NCBI GenBank assembly: GCA_946811695.1
Contig: OX328123.1
Coordinates: forward strand, 39,280,054-39,344,053
Direction: 5' to 3'
DNA length: 64,000 bases
From: Gonocerus acuteangulatus
Lineage: Eukaryota; Arthropoda; Insecta; Hemiptera; Coreidae
Shown: piece by piece, positions 23,155 through 33,357 of the stretch
How positions within the stretch are numbered: position 1 is the first letter of the stretch
Layout of the letters: the number at the start of each line of letters is the position of its first letter
The notes under the pieces: model-generated
Seen by the model: only the letters and a program-made list of their open reading frames with translations
What the model was told of the DNA's origin: nothing
Databases searched by the model: none
Translations under genes and position numbers: made by a program

Positions 23155-23967
23155 GTCCGTCACGCAGGAGCTGCATAACAAAGCACTTTCCTCAGAATTT
23201 GGGTTGTGTAGACTGGTTTCCAGAACAATTTGCTTAAAATATCCTACATAAATAAAATAAAAACATGAATAGTTCTCCTTTTTAATTTTATAATGAGTAA
23301 CTGTTCAATTATTAAATTGCTTCCAGAGTTATGTTTACACATGGTACCTACTAGACTACGTAATAAATACTAAACACTTCATATTTTCGTCTTTTGATCT
23401 GACGCAGGAACATGATACTGTCCCTCTATTGCAAGATAGCGCTCCTTGCGGCGGCCTTACGAACCTACGTCTGGCGGGCTATTCTATTGAAATGTATTAC
23501 AAAGTAAACCCCCCCCCCCCTTTCCGATTGACCGATTTAGCTCATTTTTACAACACTTCTTTCCCATGAGTTACCCATGACGTATACCGAGTTTCGATAC
23601 AATACAGCAGAAATTACGACCGGAATCAGTATCTATATTAGTAATTTGGGTCCGGAGTGAACCTCCCCTCCTTATGAACCGATTTACTTTATTTTTACAA
23701 CACATTTGTACCTGTAGATTAGCACTACAAATGCCGAGTTTCGTTAAAAAAAATCACGGCTGGTAGTGGCGAATTGGTATTGTGGGTCCAAAGTAATCCC
23801 CCCCCTTCTAATGAACCGATTTAGTTTATTTTTACAACGAATTTTTCTCTCTAGATTACCACTACGAATACCAAGTTTCGTTGAAATATAACCAATATTA
23901 CGGCTGGCATGGTCAAATTAGTGTTTTGGGCTCGGGGTAAACCCCGCCTTCCGGTGGACCGGTTTTG

Positions 23968-24190
23968 GTCCTCTCGTCGTGTTGTCAGGCGTAATACTCA
24001 AGCTAGACAACACGACGAGAGGACTTACTGATAAGGAAAGCCCCTGAAGAGGTGCGAAAAGGCACGAAACATGTCGGGCGAAACATACAAAATAAAGTAG
24101 TTAAAGTGAAAAAAGTGTGTACTACTTTATCGACCCCCTGCCAGAAAAAGAAACAAGAAAAAGTGAAAAAATATATATCGGGTCATCATT
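23968..24190 (+). mobile_element. Penelope-like fragment with hairpin and ribozyme motif
   Basis: It opens with a perfect 19-base inverted repeat (GTCCTCTCGTCGTGTTGTC at 23968-23986 and its complement at 24007-24025), followed by the ribozyme candidate, AAATAAAGTAGTT, ATCGACCCCCTGCCA and AAGAAACAAGAAAAAGTG, then (AT)n. From 24035 on it matches the minus strand of 10579-10800. It is non-coding. Confidence 0.6.
24041..24080 (+). ncRNA. candidate hammerhead ribozyme (PLE type)
   Basis: GCCC, CTGAAGA, extra G, stem GTGC / GCAC with a GAAAAG loop, GAAAC, ATGTC, GGGC. Stem I (GCCC / GGGC) is perfect here, better than in the 10729 copy. The stem III region ACATGT is self-complementary, so cleavage would need dimers if it works at all. 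Confidence 0.58.
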
Positions 24191-24199
24191 CACCAGAAT

Positions 24200-24239
<40 letters not shown>

Positions 24240-24360
24240 TTTAACGGGGGTCATTTTCGGTGTCTACTAGGTAGGATCGATAAAGATTTGAAGAAATTTT
24301 TCAAAAATTCCGTCATGAGTGCAACCTCAATAGCTACTTGCCTTCGGAGGAAAGTGCTAA

Positions 24361-24834
24361 AAGACACACCAAAAGATACATCCAATGCTGCCCAAAATAA
24401 CTATTCCACGCGGACAAAGTCGCGGGCAAAACTAGTATTATTTATAATACCGGATGAGTCACAATTAATATTCGGGTTTTAGCGCTTTATAATATATTTT
24501 AAATTAAATTTACAAATATAAAACGAAAGAAAACCGTTTTATATGAATGCTTACAAGTGTTTAATGTGAGCACCGTTCGTCACACGTCAAGTCTGTGTCT
24601 TAACTCGCTCAAAACTCACTTCACTAACTCTAAGTCGACCTATTGTCTTTCCTTCACAATGACAGCCGGTATCTTGAAGATAATCATACCATATATGGAT
24701 AATATTATCACTTAGAGGATCCCAACCCAACTTAACCATAGTCACGCACGTTTCACAGTAACTGTTGTTTAGGGATTTGCAAACTGTAAATAACAAAAGG
24801 CTTTCAATTTAGCCGCCATCTTTGCTACTGTCGT
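24361..24834. other. no gene recognised
   Basis: AT-rich sequence between HINE-A3 and a reversed HINE-B end. Nothing recognised. Confidence 0.4.
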
Positions 24835-24977
24835 ACTACTAGCGCCGTTCAGAACTCCCTCCATAGGGAGGAAATCTGCTTATGAGGTTAATCTCAAGAC
24901 GCAAACTGGAAGAGCAGACTAGAAACTGTCACGTTTCAGAACCCATAGATAACGAAAATAACGGTGGTTCGAATTTT

Positions 24978-25040
<63 letters not shown>
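24835..25040 (-). mobile_element. HINE-B 3' terminus, reverse orientation, with its (AT)n
   Basis: On the minus strand: (AT)n, GAACCACCGTTATTTTCG, GGTTCTGAAACGTGAC, a CTTATGAGGTT-type block inverted, and the hairpin TTTCCTCCCTATGGAGGGAG. The end is slightly decayed (AACGGCGCT). It abuts the 491-bp palindrome. Confidence 0.65.
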
Positions 25041-25042
<2 letters not shown>

Positions 25043-25259
25043 ACATACTTAGGCCTATTATATTTTTGTATAACTAAATTTACATTAAAATATTAAATTT
25101 CAATTGATTAAAATGTATGATAATTTATGTATGACATATCACAGTTATTTGATACACAACGAAACGTCGTGATGATATAATAAAAGTATTTTTTTGAGCT
25201 TTGAAGGGTTATTCCTCACCTTGGTTGGTATTATAAATTAATACCCTTCACCTATTCAT

Positions 25260-25311
<52 letters not shown>

Positions 25312-25531
25312 ATGAATAGGTGAAGGGTATTAATTTATAATACCAACCAAGGTGAGGAATAACCCTTCAAAGCTCAAAAAAATACTTTTATTATATCATC
25401 ACGACGTTTCGTTGTGTATCAAATAACTGTGATATGTCATACATAAATTATCATACATTTTAATCAATTGAAATTTAATATTTTAATGTAAATTTAGTTA
25501 TACAAAAATATAATAGGCCTAAGTATGTTGA
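25041..25531. repeat. perfect 491-bp palindrome around (AT)n, Penelope-like
   Basis: The left arm (25041-25261) and right arm (25311-25531) are exact reverse complements as far as I can read them, joined by (AT)n at about 25262-25310. The arms contain ACGAAACGTCGTGATG, TTTTGAGCTTTGAAGGG and TTATTCCTCACCTTGG, which recur at 25826-25890 next to a hammerhead-like motif. Inverted duplications at insertion ends are known for Penelope-like elements. It is non-coding. Confidence 0.8.
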
Positions 25532-25789
25532 TAAGGTCTTCTAATATGGCTGTGAGATAATGAATGTTTCAATTTGTATTGATTGACTTGGTTCTTTTTT
25601 AGGAATCTTTTTTATTGAATTTATAACATTTAAATGTAACATTATTTATTGACAGGACATGGTGAGTTTAAAATTAAGAAATTAAAATTTATCAATTGTT
25701 TGAAGATGATATAATATCTTGGTTAATGGTAATTTATATAGTGTTGTTTAAAGCATATTCCTGCAGTATTTAATAATTAACATACTATT

Positions 25790-25886
25790 TTAGATCTCCT
25801 GAAGATGGAGGAATAGTCCGAAACCTTGTGATGATATAATAAAAGTATTTTTTTGAGCTTTGAAGGGTTATTCCTCACCTTGGTTG

Positions 25887-25895
<9 letters not shown>
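25790..25895 (+). mobile_element. Penelope-like terminal segment (direct copy of palindrome arm)
   Basis: TGTGATGATATAATAAAAG, TTTTTGAGCTTTGAAGGG and TTATTCCTCACCTTGG repeat the palindrome arm almost unchanged, but here they follow a full hammerhead-like motif. An (AT)n tract (25892-25951) follows. Confidence 0.6.
25796..25835 (+). ncRNA. degenerate hammerhead-like motif
   Basis: CTGAAGA, extra T, stem GGA / TCC closing GGAATAG, GAAAC, then CTTGTG in place of a palindromic stem III plus GTC. The palindrome arms keep GAAACGTCGTG at this position, so this copy has probably lost the cleavage site. Confidence 0.4.
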
Positions 25896-25951
<56 letters not shown>

Positions 25952-25954
<3 letters not shown>

Positions 25955-26459
25955 CGCGAAAGAAATCATAACACTTACGTTTTTCGTTACTAGGCTTCCA
26001 TGTACACGTTTTACAAGTAACTGGAACTGGGGAACCACTTTCAAGGAAAATGAAAAAACATAGATTTCTTTAGGATTGTCGGATATAAGCTAATATCTCG
26101 AAAACGGTTGGGATATTGTAGTAAATGTAGAGCATCTATTTAAAAGCTCATTAAAGTTTCTACAAGTACGGTTCCTAAGTGAGTTTTGATAGATCGAGGT
26201 CATTTGGAGAAATCGATGTTTAAATGGAATAATTTACTTTTAGGATACTCTATGTTCCTCACTTTTCGCCTATACAAGAAAAAAATGGTGAGACTTTGGA
26301 TCACTATTTATATTGCAATATTTTTTTTCCCCACTTGTTTCCAAATTGGTTAACGTTATCGTTTTGAATTTCGTTTTATTCGATTCTCCACATTAGGAGA
26401 ATCGACTTGAACTAGACAAGTGCAACTGGACGCAATTAAACAAAAGTCATAAGCTCTAC
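25952..26459. other. no gene recognised
   Basis: Contains ATCTCGAAAACGGTTGGG-type phrases also found inside HINE-B interiors, but no element ends. Confidence 0.4.
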
Positions 26460-26570
26460 GATTTTCCCCCCGTATTTTACAGGCAAAGTATTTTCGTATA
26501 AAATTTCATAAAAAACGGACCATATTTGAGGACAGAAAAAAGTATATATATATATATATATATATATACA
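26460..26570 (+). mobile_element. HINE-B-like pre-(AT)n fragment
   Basis: TATAAAATTTCATAAAAAACG, GACCATATTTGAGG, GACAGAAAAAAG and (AT)n (26542-26568) follow the order seen just before the (AT)n of HINE-B. The 3' hairpin is missing. Confidence 0.45.
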
Positions 26571-27100
26571 TTTTTCGGCACAAAGATGGTTCAAATGTGT
26601 CAAGAAGGAACAAATATCAGCGTTTTGCATTTACATGACTGTGTCTGACGTCCACTTCCTCTCTATTTCCTTTTCGGACTAAGAAAAGAAATTCGTTTCG
26701 TAGGAAAAAAACAAAACATTTTAGCACATACATTTGAAAACACAAGGAAAAGTTGGAAGTTTACTCATATTTATTCGGGTCAAACTTTACCCAAGATGAA
26801 ACCAAAGAACACTCTACATTTGCAATGCGGGACTAAATTATTAATAATTTCAGAAATAAAGTATATTTGTAAAGGAAATATTTGGATGGGGTAAAATGTT
26901 TTGCTTGCTCGTAAGTACTTGACTATTTCCCCCTCCCCTGTAATCCCCTACCAACAAGCACCCACTTAATATTCTCCACCTACACTACATCGCCCCTCTT
27001 TCGTTATTCTCTAGTACCATCCATTTACCATGTAATCTCCTTAGTACTCGTCCATCAACACCCCCTGCAAAATAATTACTCATGCTTCATTCACATATAT
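26571..27100. other. no gene recognised
   Basis: A C-rich stretch at 26930-27070 has many CCCC/ACCC motifs but no recognisable feature. Confidence 0.4.
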
Positions 27101-27122
27101 GTCCAGATACATACATACATAC

Positions 27123-27207
<85 letters not shown>

Positions 27208-27235
27208 TATGTATATATGTGTGTGTGTGTGTGTA
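27101..27235 (+). repeat. compound microsatellite (ACAT)n-(AT)n-(GT)n
   Basis: ATACATACATACATATAC leads into about 85 bases of AT with ATGT interruptions and ends in GTGTGTGTGTGTGT. Confidence 0.95.
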
Positions 27236-27686
27236 ACTAAAACGTGGGTATTTTTTTCTTTGTTAAGTAGCACCATTGAAAATAGCTTCAATTCTAACAC
27301 AAAATAAAGCAGTCTTCACAACATACTACTGCTCTAAAATGTCTGCTGTTCTTAATTGTGTCTATTTTAGTGATTATTATTAGAATCAATATACAGGGTG
27401 GCTCAGATAAGGGGGCCACGGGAGAAATAACTACTAAACGGTATGAGATATCAACATTTTTCATAGGCGCAATGTTGTAGTTCTCGTCGAGATCTATAAA
27501 ATGGTGCCCTCGTAAATGAAAAATAACACTTCTAAGGGCTAAAATAGGCCTTCGAAGGGAAGGGTTTCTTCTTTACCCATATGTTGCATTATATTTTTAA
27601 AATGTACCAACAAAACAAGGAAGAACCGTGCAAACGGGATTTCGATACGTCAAGTAGTTCTCTGTAAAAATACGTTTTAATTTGCA

Positions 27687-28036
27687 TGAATTCCTTATCT
27701 TAAATTCCAAAAAAAGGCACTTGAATTTATTTAAATAGTATTTTTGTTAAGGGAGGGGCAATTCAGCATAAGAGAATGTGTTCAGCACTGAACAAAACGA
27801 TTCCTATTAGTGTAAACTAAAAACGAAAATTCATACAAATTGGAGCTTTAGGCATAGAGTTGCCAAAATTATAGATCACAAATAATGAATGATTTTTTTA
27901 TTATTGTTTTTTTTGACAATAAATAAAATTTTAAATGCTGAGCAAATTCTCCTAAGCAGAATTAGCCCTTCAAAATACTATTTAAATAAATTCAAGTGTC
28001 ATTTTTTGGAATTTCAGATAATTTATTATTTATTTA
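27687..28036. repeat. diverged inverted duplication
   Basis: The left arm (27687-27795: AAATTCCAAAAAAAGGCAC, TTGAATTTATTTAAATAG, GGCAATTCAGCATAAG) is matched by the reverse complement of 27940-28036 (AAATTCCAAAAAATGACAC, TTGAATTTATTTAAATAG, GGCTAATTCTGCTTAG). It is an old foldback or two head-to-head copies. 27395 starts TACAGGGTGGCTCAG, a phrase typical of transposon ends, but no partner end was found. Confidence 0.45.
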
Positions 28037-28040
28037 TTTT

Positions 28041-28369
28041 AGTTTTTTCATCATTTGATGATAAAACTATATCTTTTTCCCTAAACTCTTTTTACTATCA
28101 GGTAAAAACTCTTCTTATTTTTTCATGGAAAAACTGCCACCAATGATGTGTTCGTGAATGTACTGTGTTCTGTTCCATTTTTGTTGGAGCACTTTTTTGT
28201 TGGATCAATTAACGAAAAACCAATTTCACTAGATTGCTTTAATTATCTTTTCTTTTTTAAATATTGGTGTAAAAATTTGCATGACTTCGGTTTTTTATAA
28301 GCTCATCAATGTACTGGCTACCATCTTTTAGTAAGTAGTCAAAAAATAGGGCAATTTAAATTTTGTCCT
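28041..28369. other. no gene recognised
   Basis: AT-rich sequence beside the LINE fragment; part of it may be the 3' UTR of that fragment. Confidence 0.35.
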
Positions 28370-28757
28370 GAGTCTACACTCTGTCAGTGCTTTATTGATA
28401 GGTGAGTATTGCAGTACGTACATGTCGGTCTGTCCTTTCTTTTCATAATATAGGAGGGTGTCAGTCGTGAATGGCCAATCCTAAGACGGCATAAAACTAC
28501 TTCTTCTCGTCTATTTGATCTTTTACTAGATGACCATTCGTGTACAGTATTGTATGCTTGATTTCTCCAAGCTTGTTGTTAGTCGCGTTGTACCAGGATT
28601 CTTCCCATTTATCTGTTATCTATCAGATAAGGCTTGAAGATCCTGGTATGTGATGTAATGTACGTCTGGTGCTGGTCGTCGAGTTGCTAGTTTAGCCTGT
28701 TCGTCAACTGCAGTACTTTGTCTGATGTCTTTGTGTCCGGGCAACCAGTACATTGAA
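28370..28757 (-). pseudogene. Jockey-clade ORF2 C-terminal half of RNase H plus zinc tail
   Basis: The minus strand encodes YWLPGHKDIRQSTAVDEQAK, the GH...D end of a LINE RNase H domain. After stops and frameshifts it continues with SNRREEVVLCRLRIGHSRL, then CTYCNTHLSIKH, the terminal zinc motif of Jockey-type ORF2. Translation changes frame at least twice. The upstream RNase H half lies beyond a SINE at 29104-29345. No RT domain is attached. Confidence 0.72.
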
Positions 28758-29103
28758 AAAAAAAATCAGTCCCATAACAGGCCACGAGGGCCCTGAGGGG
28801 CAGATGCTATAGAGGTATCTGATTCATGACCATAAGGCATACTAGGGAGATAGTGTTGTCAGGACTATGCTCCGGCCGCCTGATTTTCCCCTTGGCTGCT
28901 TCGACTGCTAGAGTCATTAGCACCCAAGGTACCCATTAATAAATTAATTAAAGGCTGGGTTGGCCTAGGGACGGTCAGGGAGGCCAAATTCAACCCATGA
29001 ACGAAGACACTAGAAGAAAAATCTTTAGTGCTTGCTCGGGATTTGAACTCAGGACCTCCAACTTATTAGTCCAGTGCCCTACCACTGAGCTAACCTCGCT
29101 CCC
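28758..29103 (-). mobile_element. SINE-2, tRNA-derived, inserted in LINE RNase H
   Basis: Read on the minus strand: head GAGGTTAGCTCAGTGGTAG (A box) and GAGTTCAAATCCCGAG (B box), close to tRNA-Ile/Thr types. A body follows with GGTTGGCCTAGG-type sequence and GTCATGAATCAGATACC, then GGGCCCTCGTGGCCTG, ATGGGACTGA and a run of ten T. The T-rich 3' end is shared with the 59270 copy and is unusual. Degenerate flanks CCAGTACATTG and CCAGTGTTTATTG may be the target duplication. Confidence 0.78.
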
Positions 29104-29345
29104 ACCAGTGTTTATTGGTGTGATATATTATTTCAAAAATGTCACATACTAAAGCAGTCATGTAGGGATTGTAATGAACTGAGTGAGTCCGTGCATATGA
29201 CAACGTTATTATGTTGTGTGTCTGGTAGGCTTTTCACTCCCAGTTTATGGCTTTTAGTTCAGCTGAATAAGTGCTTGTGTCGTCTGGAAGAAATTCAGAT
29301 TTTGTAGATTGCTACCAGGTCTTTGTCAAATGTAGACGGCAGAAA
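29104..29345 (-). pseudogene. Jockey-clade ORF2, first half of RNase H
   Basis: The minus strand gives DDTSTYSAELKAI and, after a frame change, ICTDSLSSLQSLHDCF. These are the E-containing (AELKAI) and D-containing (TDSLSSLQS) segments of LINE RNase H. The domain continues at 28757 on the far side of SINE-2, so the SINE interrupts it. Stop codons and a frameshift lie within the 80 or so residues. Confidence 0.68.
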
Positions 29346-29747
29346 CCACCAACCGGTTAGTAGGTCAAAATAACAAAGCTTTACAACCGAGTTGAATATT
29401 TGGGTAATTTTGAGCAATTAGTGCCCAAACTGAACCTTCGTGGAACTTCACATACTCCTTCATTTCAATCTAAATAAGAATAAAAACGTGAAAAAGCCTG
29501 TATTTTTTCCAAGTAAAGACACAAGAATGTACGTACCTCTAAAATGGCCTTAATTGGCCCAAAACCCCGTATTTCAATGTCTTTTCATTGCCTTATTTTT
29601 CATATTAGACAGTTATCTCCTTAATCTTCGATAGGATTAACGCACAATGATTGCCAAGGCATTATCTTACCGAGATAGAGAACTTGATGAGATAAGCATT
29701 GTCGATTGGAACTCAATTATCCTCTAGAGTTCAAAGGAATTCTTTAA
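29346..29747. other. no gene recognised
   Basis: AT-rich sequence; no recognisable feature. Confidence 0.4.
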
Positions 29748-30265
29748 GTAAATGAAAAACGTCCAGTTCCTTCACAAAAGTTTATTTTCAAGCTGAGCGC
29801 TTTCGGTAGCTCCTCCTAACATCCTCAGAGCTGGGACAAAATTAATACAACAAAACATTTATAGTTGCATAGTAGCAATCTTCTTAATATTAAAATGCTC
29901 CTAAAACTACATGTAAAAAATAAATAAATAATTAATCATAATAATTTTGCTTCGTCAACACAAACATTAAAAACAGTAAAATACAAAAAACAATAGTCAT
30001 CAGTAATTAAAATGAAATGGCTAAAGTTTAGGAGAGCGACTCACCTAGAATGAGTTCAGCTTCACTGCTGAGAGCTGACTGAAGGGAAGCCGGGAGAGAG
30101 CCTGCACAGAGACGTGCAGCTCAACATATAAGTTTGGTACCTGTCTGTCCTTTTATTTAAATTGCAGGCTTCCCTTCAGTCAGCCCTCAGCAGTGAAGCT
30201 GAGCTACCGAAAGCGCTCAGCTTGAAAATAAACTTTTGTGAAGGAACTGGACGTTTTTCATTTAC
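29748..30265. mobile_element. Penelope-like fragment bounded by perfect 65-bp inverted repeat
   Basis: 29748-29812 and 30201-30265 are exact reverse complements (GAGCTACCGAAAGCGCTCAG through CATTTAC). A second inverted repeat, 34 bases with one mismatch, lies just inside (30058-30091 and 30168-30201) and abuts the right arm. The left side carries a complete hammerhead-like motif on the minus strand; the right arm carries only its second half. No coding sequence was seen. Confidence 0.6.
29791..29836 (-). ncRNA. candidate hammerhead ribozyme
   Basis: On the minus strand: AGCT, CTGAGGA, extra T, imperfect stem GTTAG / CTACC around GAGGAG, GAAA, GCGCTC, AGCT. AGCGCT is self-complementary and UC follows, as a dimer-type stem III plus cleavage site would need; AGCT / AGCT gives stem I. 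Stem II has one mismatch. Confidence 0.5.
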
Positions 30266-30859
30266 CTAAAGATCTTCCTTCTCTGGCAGCAACCTCAAAG
30301 TACTTGGGAATTCTTTAAGATAAGGAATAAGGGCAAGGGAACGTTTGGAGAAAAAAAATCCATCAAATTTTTACTGGTAATAAGTTTGAATATCAAGTGA
30401 AATTATTAATGACGATTAAAAGTCCAAGAGTCTGATTATAGCCAAGAGTATGAATAAAGGTTATCTGCCTTTAGAATCTTCGTCGAGTGTTTGCTAGGAG
30501 GCCAGCGGAACATAAACACTAGACACTAACGAACTAGAGGAACTAGATGCGTACTTAATGAGTGGCGCCTTGCTTTGATCTAGGGCGCAACACGTCCTCG
30601 GAACTGCAACTCATCAGCTGTTTACGCTCTGCTAGCTGGTGCATCATTGCGGGTAATCATAACACGCATCACGTGTCAAGTTAAGCCGGTACACTCTCTT
30701 TGTTCTTAGAGCACGCTCTCTCTCAATGGCAGAGAAAACATTTACCAAGAATTCCACGGGAGGGGGGTAAGCCACTGGCAGTTGTGGATACACAGTTATT
30801 AAATCACATAATAACACATTAATGGAGTATAAGAAGTTGTGATTCTACAAGCTACAGTA
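30266..30859. other. no gene recognised
   Basis: Mixed-composition sequence. CTAGATGCG and CACGCTCTCTCTCAATGG stretches show no recognisable role. Confidence 0.4.
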
Positions 30860-31022
30860 AAGCTAATGAAGGCTGGGTGACCTAGGGACGATCTGGATCA
30901 CCAAATCCAACCCTCGAAAGACGACACTACAAGATAAAAATCTTTAGTGACCACTCGGGTATCGAACCTGGGTCCTCCAGTTCATTAGACAAGTGCGCTA
31001 ACACCTAGTAAACCTCGTCCCC
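30860..31022 (-). mobile_element. SINE-2, 3'-truncated copy
   Basis: The minus strand starts with GGGGACGAGGTTTACTAGG, contains GGTTCGATACCCGAGTGG, then CACTAAAGATTTTTATC and GGTCACCCAGCC. These match the head and first body part of the 28758 and 59270 copies. The second half, including the T-rich end, is missing. Confidence 0.65.
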
Positions 31023-31164
31023 TAATTTAATAATAATACATTAAAAATAAAACCACCATTTCCATAGATCTTCTTAATTAGCAGTTTATACTTATTTCGT
31101 GTAAAATTATAAAACGTAGTTCCATAACTATATAAAGCTTAATGAATTGTCACAAGAAAAAAAA

Positions 31165-31193
31165 CAAAAAAAAAAAAAAAAAAAAAAAAAAAA
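31165..31193 (+). repeat. poly-A run
   Basis: About 29 consecutive A preceded by shorter A runs. Confidence 0.9.
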
Positions 31194-31319
31194 ACACGTT
31201 AACACGAAAGGATTCCCAAGTATTAATATGAAAGTTACATATATATATATCTGGATTCCTAGCAATGGGTCAAATATAAGGCGATTAGCATCAACATTAA
31301 TCTTGTTTCAATTAATTAA

Positions 31320-31322
<3 letters not shown>

Positions 31323-31382
<60 letters not shown>
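31323..31382 (+). repeat. (AT)n microsatellite at gap edge
   Basis: At least 60 bases of AT/TA that run into the assembly gap, so the true length is unknown. Confidence 0.95.
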
Positions 31383-31582
31383 NNNNNNNNNNNNNNNNNN
31401 NNNNNNNNNNNNNNNNNNNNNNNNNNNNNNNNNNNNNNNNNNNNNNNNNNNNNNNNNNNNNNNNNNNNNNNNNNNNNNNNNNNNNNNNNNNNNNNNNNNN
31501 NNNNNNNNNNNNNNNNNNNNNNNNNNNNNNNNNNNNNNNNNNNNNNNNNNNNNNNNNNNNNNNNNNNNNNNNNNNNNNNNNN
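31383..31582. other. assembly gap (200 N)
   Basis: Exactly 200 N, probably a placeholder of fixed size at an unresolved (AT)n tract. Confidence 0.99.
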
Positions 31583-32523
31583 CATAATTATTGAAATTCG
31601 CGTTTTTATCATTTTAAAGCGTTCGAACTTCAAACTAAAAAATGTAAATTTTAGTTAACTTTCTCTTCAGCTACCGAAAGAGAAAGGTTCTTACGGGTTC
31701 GGAAGTGATGGTATTGTTCCGAAAAAATGCGAAATATCAGTTTTCATATTAACCTTTTCAAATGTTGCAAGGGAAATTAGCAACACAAAAGAATTTTCAG
31801 AGTTCCACTTTTCACTTAGATGCTTTTGTAATTTAATATGCCAACGGATAGAATCATTCAGTTATTGAAATAACATTCTACTATTAAAACAAAACTATCC
31901 AAAATATTTAATTTAATTTCAATTGCCTACTCAAGATTATTGTCTGTCTTAGGTAGCACATTTGTAGATCAATAACGACGATTGTTAGTTGGATAACTTC
32001 TTAAAATTGTTTCTTGAATTATTAAAGTATTTTCAGCATTATTCAGTCGCTGGTAATTTCGTTTATCCTCAACGAAATGTATTTTATTATTTATTTATTA
32101 ATCATTTTAGGCTCCTAAGTTAGGTTCTCGTCAATTATGCCAGGAATTTTTGTTTTTAATTAAAATTAATTTTCTGTTTAATGTTCTGAACTATGATAAA
32201 TAGTTAAGAAACTGTTTAATATTCACGTTAATTCCTGTAAAGGAAATCCAAGCAATCCATTTATTTTATTATGCCTTTTAAAGTCAGAAAAATTACACTT
32301 ATAAAAAATGAAAGTGCCCTCTGATGTACAATCTCTGAAGCATGGCAGATACAGTTTTGATGGTTGATAAAGAGATATTTACTGAGTCTTTCTTAGTCAT
32401 AACTGTAAAATACCGATTTTTGAGTTGTGTCACTTTAGAAATACTAGTGCGATATCGTCCCTACCATGTCAAACTATGGAATATGCAAAAACTCGTTTTC
32501 AGATTTGAGACTTAGCTCTTGGA
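31583..32523. other. no gene recognised
   Basis: AT-rich sequence after the gap. No features recognised. Confidence 0.4.
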
Positions 32524-33055
32524 TTGTGGACGCTTCGGCTTGCCGGAAATTGTCACAACTCTAATTCCTTTAGAATAGCCTCTAATGCCTTAAATAAAGT
32601 ATCGAATAAGACCATTTTCAATATATTACATCGTCAATGGATAGAATATGTTCGTGCTCCGATTTGTATATTCGATAGGTTGACATGTTTGGGACGATAT
32701 ATAGGGACAAAGAGAAATATAGCTCCGGATTCTAGCCTGTTCCTGAAGTTAATTCCAACAGTCAATTCATGTTTCCAAATGACATCATTCGGAGCAACGG
32801 AAATAGTAAAACATAATGCTGCAAATGGTTAACAATTTAATTCAACATTCAAAATCAAAGTCCAAGTTTATGACAAAGTGGGATCAATTTTTAAAAATTT
32901 ACTTTATGGGAGGTGAGGACTCCGAAAGCGCACTCGCCAATTGCGTGGATGCACTTTGGGGCAAGATTAACCTTAATTCACGGTTTGCAAGGCGGTTCGT
33001 CAGTGAGATGGGCTATCTATTGAATGTCAACTTATTGAAATATATTCTGGAGTAA
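32524..33055 (+). pseudogene. two overlapping open stretches in different frames, unrecognised
   Basis: Frame 1 (to 32832) includes WIEYVRAPICIFDRLTCLGR and GTKRNIAPDSSLFLKLIP. A second frame (32816-33055) includes KSKFMTKWDQFLKIYFMGG and NSRFARRFVSEMGY. Together they would give about 175 residues linked by one frameshift. The amino-acid mix is protein-like, but I recognise no domain. There is no start context, splice site or copy elsewhere in the window. It could be a chance frame pair. Confidence 0.2.
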
Positions 33056-33357
33056 ACTTCTAATGGATTATATGTTCGTCATTCGTTTGGCAAGATGTGA
33101 ACCGAGTTTCGTTGCATAATGACTAAATTTTTGACCGTTAGGGTCATATTCATAAGCCGCCATCCAGATAGAGCGCAAACTCGACCAATCGTTTGTTATG
33201 GGGATGCTATGATATCAAGTTTCGTAGGTAATGTTACTATCTAAGAAAAATTACATGAACAAAATATTTATTTCATGATCTAAATTAGGGCGTATCGACA
33301 TAGAGGGAAGCCTTAAAATAAAAAAAAATAAAGAAATAAATGTGAATCCTAGATTAC
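33056..33357. other. intron-like sequence with HINE-A-like phrases
   Basis: CCGAGTTTCGTTGC, CGACCAATCGTTTGTTATGGG and ATATCAAGTTTCG resemble the block before (AT)n in HINE-A, but no termini are present. It lies immediately downstream of the immunoglobulin exon. Confidence 0.35.

Larger units (their letters stand above)
23155..24360 (+). mobile_element. HINE-A copy 3 with a Penelope-like insertion
   Basis: GTCCGTCACGCAGG start, AGCACTTTCCTC subterminal repeat, 143-bp-type units (GGGTCCGGAG, GGGTCCAAAG, GGGCTCGGGG), (AT)n at 24204-24236, TTTTCGGTGTCTACTAGG and the terminal hairpin (CTACTTGCCTTCGGAGGAAAGTGCTAA, here with a base change). The usual GGTTAACGAACTCG block is replaced from about 23967 to 24190 by unrelated sequence carrying a hammerhead-like motif. 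Confidence 0.72.

Noticed and set aside
24117..24482. A 121-residue coding region
   Set aside because: It spans a Penelope-like fragment, (AT)n and the HINE-A 3' hairpin, so it is a chance frame across unrelated repeats.
28137..28140. Polyadenylation or gene-end signals scattered through AT-rich DNA
   Set aside because: AATAAA-type hexamers are frequent by chance at this composition and are not tied to any gene here.
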